A DNA stretch of 5,592 nt, taken from Methanimicrococcus sp. (GTDB taxonomy: Archaea > Halobacteriota > Methanosarcinia > Methanosarcinales > Methanosarcinaceae). The position numbers and the translations under genes were made by a program. The notes beneath the pieces were generated by a model that had not been told where the DNA came from, ran no database searches, and saw only the letters and a list, made by a program, of their open reading frames with translations. The stretch is from the NCBI GenBank assembly GCA_009776675.1, contig WRNK01000063.1, positions 1,128 through 6,719 on the forward strand. The letters run 5' to 3'. Below are positions 1 to 5,277 of the stretch, piece after piece. Positions within the stretch are counted from its first letter, which is position 1, and each line of letters begins with the position of its first letter.

Positions 1-32
1 GTGTAATTACAGAAGCAAATGCTGCTGAATAA
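1..32 (+). CDS. Possible 3' end of an upstream gene (scpA candidate), partial
   Basis: Reading from base 3, one frame gives VITEANAAE and then a TAA at 30-32. This looks more like coding sequence than the other two forward frames, one of which is stopped by TAA at once and the other reads NYRSKCC before TGA. In SMC operons scpA commonly sits just before scpB, so this could be the ScpA C-terminus, but nine codons carry no family signature. The guess rests on context alone. Bases 33-111 between this stop and scpB hold no gene that I can support. Confidence 0.3.
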   Translation, partial: VITEANAAE

Positions 33-111
33 ATGAAAAAAACCGGCAGAGGATGAATAAAAAACAAATTCAGATGGACAAATGAACAGAAAATAAAACC
101 GGACGGATAAA

Positions 112-1305
112 ATGACGGAAAATAATACCGGAAAACAAATTATTGAAGCTGCTTTATTTGCATCAGGAAGCACGGTGACAGCTGAAACTCTCATGAAAAT
201 TTCAAGGCTGAGCAAAAAAGAAGTGTCCCGACTGGTTTTGGAATTACAGAATGAATATTTGCAAAGGCAATCCGGCATTGAAATTGTGGATCTTTCCGGT
301 CATTATGTCATGCAGATTAAGCCGGACTTTGCGGAAAAAGTCAAAGATGTCGCCCCAAAGGAATTGACGTCCCCTCACCTAAAAACACTTTCACTCATAG
401 CGTATCATCAACCTGTTACAAAATCTGCGATTGTTGAAATGCGCGGCTCCAATGCTTATGACCACATCAATGAACTTGAAGAGCGCGGATTTATTGATTT
501 AAAGCCGCACGGTCGGACAAAAATGATGACAACAACCCGCTTATTTGCGGAATATTTTGGAATTTCATCCAACGATACCACTGATGTTCGAAATAAAATG
601 GTTGAAATCATGAGAAAACAAGGCGGGAAAAGTCATATTTCGCTCATCGAATTTAAAAAGAAAATATCTGTCACGCCCATGTATGAATCTTTGGTGCGCA
701 TGTGCGGCATGACCGACTATAAAGTTGTTAACCCGTATGAGTCGACAGAAAACGATTTGCAAATTTTGGAAGAGACAGACATTTTAATTATGGCAAAAGG
801 ATATGCTGAAAAACTTAAAACCCAATCTTCGCCTTACGGCGGACAGATTTTAGAAATGTCTTCAACCACATTCAGCGATTTAATTGATGACTTGCAAATG
901 ATTACAAGAGAGCTTGGTGAAAACTTTTCACAATATGGAAAAATGTCAAAAGTGGAAGAAAACATTAAAGACTTAAAAGAACTGCAAGACATTTACCGCA
1001 ATAAGGCGCTTCTTATTAAAACAAAAGCAAGCCCCTCAACCGAAATGTCAGCCAAAATTTTGGGGGAACTCGGCATTGGCTTGTCAGTTGACGGAATTGT
1101 TGTCTCGCCGGATTATAAAACACCTTCCGGTGGCAAAAAGATTAAAAAAGACGATATTACATTCCCGACACACAAAAATCAATCCGGCAACTTAATTAAG
1201 CGCGTCTGTGAAAAATATGATGCGGTCATCGACGGTCTAAAAGAAGTCGACAAAAACGCCAAGAAAACAAATAAGAACAGCAAGAGTGACAAGAATGAAT
1301 CTTGA
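112..1305 (+). CDS. scpB: Segregation and condensation protein B (ScpB) with long C-terminal extension
   Basis: ScpB is the winged-helix kleisin-associated subunit of the SMC-ScpAB complex that compacts and segregates the chromosome in the cytoplasm. Residues about 8-80 form the first winged-helix domain. Residues about 85-151 form the second and carry the family hallmark: LKTLSLIAYHQPVTKSAIVEMRG would be the core, seen here at residues 90-112, then an HGR turn at 133-135, TTRLF at 141-145 and EYFGIS at 147-152. Typical bacterial ScpB ends within about 40 residues of this point. This one continues to residue 397, with a helical, charged middle part (about 250-300) and a lysine/asparagine/serine-rich tail (about 376-397). 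The ATG at 112 is the first start after an in-frame TAA at 94-96; no strong ribosome site is visible, only a purine-rich GGACGGAT. The 3' end overlaps the CYTH gene, which implies translational coupling. Family assignment is firm; the role of the extension is unknown. Confidence 0.9.
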   Translation: MTENNTGKQIIEAALFASGSTVTAETLMKISRLSKKEVSRLVLELQNEYLQRQSGIEIVDLSGHYVMQIKPDFAEKVKDVAPKELTSPHLKTLSLIAYHQPVTKSAIVEMRGSNAYDHINELEERGFIDLKPHGRTKMMTTTRLFAEYFGISSNDTTDVRNKMVEIMRKQGGKSHISLIEFKKKISVTPMYESLVRMCGMTDYKVVNPYESTENDLQILEETDILIMAKGYAEKLKTQSSPYGGQILEMSSTTFSDLIDDLQMITRELGENFSQYGKMSKVEENIKDLKELQDIYRNKALLIKTKASPSTEMSAKILGELGIGLSVDGIVVSPDYKTPSGGKKIKKDDITFPTHKNQSGNLIKRVCEKYDAVIDGLKEVDKNAKKTNKNSKSDKNES

Positions 1306-1834
1306 AATCGAAGTCAAAATTAAAATGATGCATGAGGCGATGAAGCAAGATTTAATCCGAAACGGCGCCGTTTACGCCGGAACAGAGCAGCAGCATGACA
1401 TTTATTTCAATTCGCCGATTCGCGATTTTTCAAAAACGGATGAAGCTTTAAGAATTCGATCGGTCGACGGGAAAGGCGAAATCACATACAAAGGACAGAA
1501 ATTAGACACCGTCTCAAAAACGCGTCCGGAATTCAACAGTCCGGCTGATGAAGAAATGATGTCAAAAATATTAAAAGCGCTTGGCTTTTTTGAATCCGGA
1601 AGTGTGATAAAGAGCCGCGAAATATACAATTGGGACGGCTTTTCAATCGGATTTGACACTATCAAAGGACTGGGAGAGTTTGTTGAAATTGAAAGCAACT
1701 TAAAAAATGCAGATCATCAAACCGTTCAAAATGAAACGGATCGTATTTTTCAATTTTTAAAAAAATACGGCATTACAAAGGCAGATTCTATTAAAACATC
1801 TTATCTTGAAATGGTTTTAGCATCTAAAGAATAA
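1295..1834 (+). CDS. cyaB: CYTH-domain protein, class IV adenylate cyclase (CyaB)-like
   Basis: This is a 179-residue protein of the CYTH superfamily, whose members act on triphosphates inside an eight-strand tunnel: CyaB-type adenylate cyclases make cAMP from ATP, and relatives hydrolyse thiamine triphosphate or inorganic triphosphate. The ExExK signature is at the very N-terminus (E4, E6, K8). It is followed by DIYFNSP (35-41), ALRIR (51-55), the basic strand ITYKGQK (63-69), and GLGEFVEIES (125-134), all in the usual order. The closing SYLEMVL (169-175) fits the SY-E-L end of CyaB. An in-frame GTG at 1286 would add MTR in front. I prefer ATG 1295 because it puts ExExK at the usual distance from the N-terminus. 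The start lies inside the last codons of scpB (11-nt overlap), so the two genes are probably coupled. Many archaeal copies have no proven cyclase activity, so the substrate is uncertain. Confidence 0.85.
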   Translation: MNLEIEVKIKMMHEAMKQDLIRNGAVYAGTEQQHDIYFNSPIRDFSKTDEALRIRSVDGKGEITYKGQKLDTVSKTRPEFNSPADEEMMSKILKALGFFESGSVIKSREIYNWDGFSIGFDTIKGLGEFVEIESNLKNADHQTVQNETDRIFQFLKKYGITKADSIKTSYLEMVLASKE

Positions 1835-1854
1835 AGAAGATAAAAAAGAATAAA

Positions 1855-1860
1855 GAGGGG
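1855..1860 (+). promoter_or_regulatory. Strong ribosome binding site GAGGGG
   Basis: GAGGGG lies 4 nt before the ATG at 1865 and matches the pyrimidine-rich 3' end of 16S rRNA. It is the clearest Shine-Dalgarno site in the window and fixes the start of the lipoprotein gene. Confidence 0.6.
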
Positions 1861-1864
1861 AATT

Positions 1865-2296
1865 ATGAAAAATCAATTCAAAATACTGATTATGATTTTA
1901 GCTTGTTTGGTTTTAATCATCTCCGTATTGGGATGCTTGAATTCTTCAACATACAATTACAAGTTTGAAGGAAAAATTATGACAGAAGACGGATCCCAGC
2001 CGTTTAACAATGCAAATATTTACTTGGAACTGATAAATATCACTGATCCGGCTCATCCGACAACTGTGACGTCAACAGTCTTTGAAAATGGTGAAAAAGA
2101 GAATTACAATTATGTTTTGGAGTATAATGAAAAATTAGACCCGAAAGGGATCTATATCATTTCTGCATTCGTTGACATGGACGATGACGAGGAAATAAGT
2201 GCGGGCGATTATGTTTCAACAAACCCGCTGTCTCAAAGAATTGAACCCAATATTCTTGAACAGAAGTATGACATCTACGTTTATCCACGTGAATAA
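1865..2296 (+). CDS. Small secreted lipoprotein with EF-hand-like acidic loop, function unknown
   Basis: The 143-residue product starts with a short basic end (MKNQFK), a hydrophobic segment (about 7-22) and a lipobox-like VLGC with Cys24, so it is probably exported and anchored by a lipid at the outer face of the cell membrane. The mature part reads as a small beta-sandwich: alternating strands around KFEGKIMTEDG (34-44), NIYLELINIT (51-60), YNYVLEYN (81-88) and IYIISAFVD (96-104), like transthyretin or YscW/YbaY-type lipoproteins. Residues 104-115 (DMDDDEEISAGD) fit the spacing of an EF-hand or dockerin calcium loop, with acidic residues at loop positions 1, 3, 5 and 12 and isoleucine at 8. 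The gene follows the CYTH gene by 30 nt with little room for its own promoter, so read-through from the scpB operon is likely. I do not recognise a named family; calcium binding is inferred from the motif only. Confidence 0.7.
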   Translation: MKNQFKILIMILACLVLIISVLGCLNSSTYNYKFEGKIMTEDGSQPFNNANIYLELINITDPAHPTTVTSTVFENGEKENYNYVLEYNEKLDPKGIYIISAFVDMDDDEEISAGDYVSTNPLSQRIEPNILEQKYDIYVYPRE

Positions 2297-2347
2297 AAAA
2301 GAAAAGTAAAATTTTTTAATTTCTTCATTCGACATTTAATCAAATTT

Positions 2348-2386
2348 CGACGGCTTTTCCTTTTTTTCCGTTGAGTTTATTTTTTC
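2348..2386 (+). terminator. T-rich convergent terminator region
   Basis: The spacer after the lipoprotein gene has three T-tracts (within 2312-2318, 2361-2367 and 2380-2385). CGACGG (2348-2353) can pair with CCGTTG (2368-2373), using one G-T wobble, around a T-rich loop. Archaeal termination depends mainly on such T-tracts, so this is a plausible end for the plus-strand operon. A further 9-bp inverted repeat with one mismatch sits at 2387-2407. Confidence 0.45.
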
Positions 2387-2425
2387 ATCAAATTCATTGA
2401 AATTGATTCCCCAAAGTCGATTTCT

Positions 2426-2743
2426 TTAATCTTCTTTTTTAGGATTACTGTCCGGCAATGGATCTTTGGTTCTTTCTTTTGACTTCAGAATCTCGATATC
2501 CCTTTGAAAAACTTTAACACAAGGAACAATCGCAATAACAAATCCGATTGTTGTACCGATTATTGTAAAAGCAAAAATGAGTTTTTGACGATCTGATTCT
2601 TCAGGTGTTAGTTGACCGGAATCGATTTTCAATTTGACAGAATAGGAAAGCATGAGAAATGTTAAAGAAATCAAAATGCCGACCAAAACAAAAGCATAAA
2701 GCTGTTTTTTGGTATATTTGGAAAAAAATGATTTTTTTGACAT
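2426..2743 (-). CDS. Small two-helix membrane protein, function unknown
   Basis: This encodes 105 residues with a basic N-terminus (MSKKSFFSKYTKK), one membrane helix at about 15-36, a short polar loop (37-53, with DSGQLTPEESDRQK), a second helix at about 54-78, and a charged tail ending PKKED. The lysine-rich N-terminus and tail suggest that both face the cytoplasm with the loop outside. An in-frame TAA four codons upstream of the ATG (TAA TAT GCT TTC ATG) supports this start. There is no ribosome site, but a TATA-like box lies where a leaderless transcript would be expected. It is convergent with the lipoprotein gene and its promoter borders the 11-bp repeat array. I know no family for it; small DUF-type membrane proteins of this shape are common in methanogens. 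It may be a real but lineage-specific gene. Confidence 0.65.
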   Translation of the reverse strand: MSKKSFFSKYTKKQLYAFVLVGILISLTFLMLSYSVKLKIDSGQLTPEESDRQKLIFAFTIIGTTIGFVIAIVPCVKVFQRDIEILKSKERTKDPLPDSNPKKED

Positions 2744-2761
2744 GAAAGCATATTATGTAAA

Positions 2762-2771
2762 TAAATATAAA
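2762..2771 (-). promoter_or_regulatory. TATA-like promoter box for the minus-strand membrane protein gene
   Basis: On the minus strand this reads TTTATATTTA, preceded by the A/C-containing GCAATTA that could serve as a BRE. Its centre is about 24 nt before the ATG at 2743. With the usual archaeal distance to the transcription start, the RNA would begin at or next to the start codon. That fits a leaderless message and explains the missing ribosome site. The box lies only 10 nt from the first unit of the tandem array. Confidence 0.45.
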
Positions 2772-2780
2772 TAATTGCCG

Positions 2781-3058
2781 TGTTCCTGATATGTTCATGA
2801 CATGTTCGTGACGTGTTCCTGACATATTCTTGACGTGTTCCTAGCGTGTTCCTGACGTGTGTTCCTGGATGAGTTCCAACTATGTTCGTGACGTGTTCCT
2901 GACATGTTCGTGACGTGTTCCTGACATGTTCGTGACGTGTTCGTGACGTGTTCGTGACGCGTTCCTGACATGTTCATGACATATTCGTGACGTGTTCGTG
3001 ACGTGTTCGTGACGCGTTCCTGACGCGTTCCTGACACGTTCCTAGCGTGTTCTTGACG
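2781..3058. repeat. 11-bp tandem repeat array, about 24 units (consensus TGTTCSTGACR)
   Basis: The array begins with seven consecutive 11-mers (2781-2857). An irregular patch follows (2858-2882, one unit at 2860-2870 and one degenerate unit). Then come sixteen uninterrupted 11-mers (2883-3058), with a decayed unit at 3059-3069. The consensus on the plus strand is TGTTCSTGACR. Variation is concentrated at the first two bases (TG, CG or TA), at the seventh-base neighbourhood (C, G, A or T) and at the last base (A or G). Many units contain near-palindromes centred on CRTG. The period of 11 bp is close to one helical turn, so every unit presents the same DNA face. All three minus-strand frames read an 11-residue repeat rich in S, T, R, H, E and N; no ribosome site or gene-like start supports translation. 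It could be an operator or chromatin-binding array, an iteron-like site, or a plain minisatellite. Confidence 0.93.
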
Positions 3059-3290
3059 AGCTTCAGGCGGGCTCCAAAAAAGTGCTGTCGCCCTTTACTA
3101 ACACCCAAGGATCATACTTTTTCGGTAATCCTCAGTCACCTTCGGTTTCCCTCGCAAAGGGCAGTTGCGCACGGTTTTTATGTACCGCATTGGGGTTGTC
3201 TGAAACAATCACTGACCGGATTATCCGGAAATTCTCATGCCAGGACCTATACAATGCGACATCAAAAAAAGACGGGGAAAGGATAAATAA
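3059..3290. other. GC-richer unassigned block: decayed element or structured RNA candidate
   Basis: This stretch directly abuts the repeat array and is about 49% GC over 3061-3240 by my count, against about 37% in an scpB stretch. I find no tRNA, rRNA, riboswitch or transposase signature. Plus-strand frames are open for 79 codons (from a GTG at 3047) and 70 codons (from 3082), but neither has a ribosome site or recognisable product. On the minus strand, 3066-3290 is open except for one TGA at 3132-3134 and reads like protein in places (NPNAVHKNRAQLPF; KKYDPWVLVKGDSTF). Several short hairpins are possible: GGAT/ATCC with inner TAC/GTA (about 3109-3131), CCCT/AGGG (about 3149-3161), CGGT/ACCG (about 3172-3187) and CCGGA-TTA-TCCGG (about 3217-3229). 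The evidence does not settle coding, RNA or remnant. Confidence 0.4.
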
Positions 3291-3296
3291 TTAATT
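3281..3296 (+). promoter_or_regulatory. Candidate TATA region for the amidohydrolase gene
   Basis: The AT-rich run GGATAAATAATTAATT would place the transcription start near 3312-3316, giving a leader of about 20 nt that contains the GGTGG at 3325-3329. A second TATA-like string at 3310-3318 is also possible but would put the transcript start at or past the ATG. Confidence 0.3.
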
Positions 3297-3324
3297 CCCG
3301 TTCTTGTCATATATTAGTATAAAC

Positions 3325-3329
3325 GGTGG
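3325..3329 (+). promoter_or_regulatory. GGTGG ribosome binding site
   Basis: GGTGG pairs with the CACC segment near the 3' end of archaeal 16S rRNA and lies 3 nt before the ATG at 3333. The spacing is short but it supports that start over the later ATG at 3411. Confidence 0.4.
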
Positions 3330-3332
3330 CAT

Positions 3333-4589
3333 ATGTCCGGCTTTAACGATTCCGATTATAAAAAACTCTTCGATATCATTGCAAAAACAGATAAAGAGAG
3401 AGCTGACGGCATGAATTCGTCAAAAGAACAGGCTGTCAAAGAAAATTTGTCATACGACCGCGTTGTTTCAGGACAAATATTTTTAGGAACTGACCCGACT
3501 CTGATTTCCGGAAATATTTATATCGAAAACGGACGGATCAAAGAGATCGAAGAAACAAAAACAAAATCTGAAAATTGGATCGTGCCGCGGTTTATTAACG
3601 CACACACGCACATTGGAGACACTTTGATTAAAGATCCGCCTCTTGGAAATCCGATCAATGATTATTCCATAAGGCGTGAGTTGGATGCATTAATTCGGCC
3701 GCCGGATGGTTTAAAACACCGCTTTTTACAAAATTTAAGCTATGAAACTGCTGTCAATTCAATGGAAGATGCGATTTGTGAATTGTATCTCAACGGAATT
3801 TCTGTTTTTGCTGATTTTAGGGAAGAAGGGATAGAGGGGATTTCAGCACTCAAAAAGGCGATTTTAAATGCGGCGCACGGTATTCAGCCCATAATTTTTG
3901 GGCGCCCGGCATGCCTATATCCGACCGCATCAAATTTGACCGGAGAAATTGAGCCGATGGTTGACATGATTTTAGATGAGGTTCGAAAAATTTTAGAGCA
4001 GGCCGATGGAATCGGACTCAGCGGCGCAAATGATCTGGACGAATATTTGATTTCAAAAATAGCTTCTAAAACAAAATCCAAAGGAAAGAAAGTTTCTCTT
4101 CATGCCGGAGAAAAGAACAAAAACGATATCAAATCCGCTTTGGAATTGTCGCCTGACATTTTAATTCATATGACGCATGCCTCTTCACAAGATTTGAAGG
4201 AGACCGCCGATTTAGGGACGAGCGTGACGGTTTGTATCCGCTCAAATTTATCAACCGGCGTCGGGCTGCCTCCGGTCTTGGAAATGCTTGCAGAAGGCAT
4301 TTGCGTCAGTATTGGAACAGATAACATAATGCTGAACTCACCGGATATGTTTGAAGAAATGCATCTTTTGTCCAAAATTTATGGTCTTTCGGATGCGGCT
4401 GTTTTCAAAATGGCCACAACAAACGGCTCTGATACACTCGGCTGCCAATTTACAGGATCTATTGACGTCGGAAAAAAAGCCGATTTAATGATATTAAACG
4501 CAAAATCCTCGAATTTAAAAAATATTCAAAATCCGTTGGCAGGATTTGTCAGAAGAGCCCGAGCCGATGACATTTTAGGAATTATTTAA
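3333..4589 (+). CDS. Metal-dependent amidohydrolase / deaminase family protein
   Basis: A 418-residue cytoplasmic enzyme of the amidohydrolase superfamily, in the branch that includes S-adenosylhomocysteine/5'-deoxyadenosine deaminases, cytosine deaminase and the chlorohydrolases. The N-terminal beta-sandwich contains NIYIENGRIKEIEE (61-74). The barrel then shows the metal motif NAHTHIGDT with H91 and H93, the third ligand in SLHAGE (H257), histidines H279 and H282 in LIHMTHAS, and the catalytic aspartate in SIGTDN (D330). The C-terminal GSIDVGKKADLMIL closes the sandwich as is usual for the family. All expected catalytic residues appear present, so it should be active, probably with one zinc or iron. 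The first 40 residues are hydrophilic and longer than in typical relatives; M27 (3411) is an alternative start, but the GGTGG site favours 3333. The substrate cannot be read from sequence. It stands alone between the repeat region and the stress gene. Confidence 0.88.
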   Translation: MSGFNDSDYKKLFDIIAKTDKERADGMNSSKEQAVKENLSYDRVVSGQIFLGTDPTLISGNIYIENGRIKEIEETKTKSENWIVPRFINAHTHIGDTLIKDPPLGNPINDYSIRRELDALIRPPDGLKHRFLQNLSYETAVNSMEDAICELYLNGISVFADFREEGIEGISALKKAILNAAHGIQPIIFGRPACLYPTASNLTGEIEPMVDMILDEVRKILEQADGIGLSGANDLDEYLISKIASKTKSKGKKVSLHAGEKNKNDIKSALELSPDILIHMTHASSQDLKETADLGTSVTVCIRSNLSTGVGLPPVLEMLAEGICVSIGTDNIMLNSPDMFEEMHLLSKIYGLSDAAVFKMATTNGSDTLGCQFTGSIDVGKKADLMILNAKSSNLKNIQNPLAGFVRRARADDILGII

Positions 4590-4590
4590 G
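4535..4590 (+). repeat. First copy of a diverged duplication: 3' end of the amidohydrolase gene
   Basis: These 56 bases encode the last residues LAGFVRRARADDILGII plus the stop. They align without gaps to 4604-4659, at an offset of 69 nt (23 codons), with 40 of 56 positions identical by my count. Confidence 0.65.
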
Positions 4591-4603
4591 GAAGTCAATT
4601 GCT

Positions 4604-4659
4604 GCTTGCAGGATTTTTTGGAAAAATCTGAAACGGTGGCATTTTTGGAATCATTTAAA
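4604..4659 (+). pseudogene. Second copy: remnant of an amidohydrolase C-terminus after the stop codon
   Basis: In the same frame as the gene this reads LAGFFGKI, stop, NGGIFGII, stop. The first and last parts match the true C-terminus (LAGF...ILGII, stop). The preceding CAA codon (4596-4598) also matches the one at 4527-4529. It is best explained as a leftover of a tandem duplication, or of a second paralogous gene largely deleted by recombination. It is not expected to be translated. Confidence 0.55.
4611..4629 (+). terminator. Hairpin after the amidohydrolase gene
   Basis: GATTTTT (4612-4618) pairs perfectly with AAAAATC (4622-4628) around TGG, and a G-T pair can extend the stem. It begins 22 nt after the stop codon. 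The T-run within the stem and a later T5 (4642-4646) suit an archaeal terminator. It lies inside the duplicated segment. Confidence 0.4.
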
Positions 4660-4669
4660 AAGATTCATA

Positions 4670-4684
4670 ATTGTTTAAAACAAT
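4670..4684. promoter_or_regulatory. Palindrome overlapping the stress-gene promoter, candidate operator
   Basis: ATTGTTT-A-AAACAAT is a perfect inverted repeat with one central base. Its last base is the first base of the TATA box, so a bound dimeric regulator would sit over the BRE region and could block or assist TFB. The match is AT-rich, which raises the chance of coincidence. Confidence 0.4.
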
Positions 4685-4690
4685 ATAAAA
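4684..4690 (+). promoter_or_regulatory. TATA box of the universal stress protein gene
   Basis: TATAAAA preceded by A-rich AAAACAA resembles an archaeal BRE-TATA pair. A start about 26 nt downstream (near 4713) would give a leader of about 23 nt that contains GAGG (4724-4727), spaced 8 nt from the ATG at 4736. Confidence 0.5.
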
Positions 4691-4735
4691 TTGGAATTTT
4701 TGTTTTGAAAGGCTTATACGAAAGAGGCTAAGGAA

Positions 4736-5218
4736 ATGACCCAAGGACTATACAATACAATTGTTGTTGCGACAGATGGAACAGTCTATGCCAAAAAAGT
4801 AATTAACACCGCTGTCGGTCTCTCAAAATTGACAGGTGCAAAACTGTATGCGATTTATGTCTCGGACATTTCAAACTTTACGCCGACAAGCGCCGAATGG
4901 GAATTAATTACTGAAAATATTAAACAAGAATCTGAAACGGCACTTGAATATGTGCGCATGCTTGCTGAAAAAGAAAATGTGCCTCTGGAAACTGCCAGCC
5001 GATCAGGTGCGCCTGCAATTGAAATAGTACAATTTGCCAATCAAATTAATGCGGATTTGATTGTTGTCGGCGCAACGGGCAAAAAAGCGCTTGAAAGAAT
5101 ATTGCTTGGCAGCGTTTCTGAAAAAATTGTCCGAAATGCAAAACAGCAAGTATTGGTTGTGAGAGCAAATATCGAGCAAGAAAAAAAGAGTAAGAAAAGC
5201 GATAAGAAAAACGAGTAA
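4736..5218 (+). CDS. Universal stress protein (UspA family), ATP-binding type, with lysine-rich tail
   Basis: This is a single-domain universal stress protein of 160 residues, a cytoplasmic dimer-forming alpha/beta nucleotide-binding fold linked to stress survival. The first strand TIVVATDGT contains the usual Asp (D14). The ATP-binding signature G-x2-G-x9-G-S is intact: G112, G115, G125, S126. It is followed by VSEKIVRNAKQQVLVVR (127-143), the standard last helix and strand. The fold therefore ends at about residue 144. The remaining 16 residues (NIEQEKKSKKSDKKNE) are an added, highly charged tail built from KK(S/N)(D/E) units. GAGG at 4724-4727 supports the ATG, and its own TATA box and palindrome lie upstream. 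The tail's DNA repeat continues beyond the stop in other frames, pointing to a frameshift that shortened it. The role of the tail is unknown; nucleic acid or membrane contact is possible but unproven. Confidence 0.92.
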   Translation: MTQGLYNTIVVATDGTVYAKKVINTAVGLSKLTGAKLYAIYVSDISNFTPTSAEWELITENIKQESETALEYVRMLAEKENVPLETASRSGAPAIEIVQFANQINADLIVVGATGKKALERILLGSVSEKIVRNAKQQVLVVRANIEQEKKSKKSDKKNE

Positions 5219-5277
5219 AAACGATAAGAAAAGCGATTAAGAAAAATGATAAGAAAAGCGATAAGAAAAACGAGTAA
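5188..5277 (+). repeat. 12-bp degenerate repeat coding KK(S/N)(D/E), running past the usp stop
   Basis: The unit is close to AAGAAAAGCGAT (KKSD). It starts in the last codons of the stress gene and continues about 60 nt past its TAA. A 31-nt stretch at 5191-5221 recurs exactly at 5250-5280, an offset of 59 nt. If single T bases at 5216 and 5238 are skipped, the frame stays open and reads KND, KKSD, KKND, KKSD, KKNE and then TAA at 5275-5277. Confidence 0.7.

Noticed and set aside
1286..1294. GTG start for the CYTH protein
   Set aside because: It adds only MTR before ExExK and has no better ribosome site. ATG 1295 is the simpler start, though GTG is not excluded.
2795..3037. Minus-strand 80-codon reading of the repeat array as a protein
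   Set aside because: The 11-bp unit lacks stops in all minus frames, so long open frames arise automatically. There is no ribosome site and the start is a GTG inside a repeat unit.
2781..3058. CRISPR array
   Set aside because: The repeats are 11 bp, directly adjacent and without unique spacers, and no cas gene is nearby.
3059..3290. Known riboswitch, SRP RNA, RNase P RNA or tRNA
   Set aside because: I looked for tRNA T-arm, SRP helix 8 and TPP/cobalamin-type conserved strings on both strands and found no convincing match. Only short generic hairpins are present.
3047..3294. Plus-strand 79- and 70-codon frames as genes
   Set aside because: No ribosome site, no recognisable domain, starts inside or just beyond the repeat, and competing open frames on both strands. 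Kept only as an unassigned block.
3321..4642. Exact 12-mer AAACGGTGGCAT shared by 3321-3332 and 4631-4642
   Set aside because: One 12-base match in a window of this size is expected about once by chance. The second site also lies in the amidohydrolase remnant, so no common function is supported.
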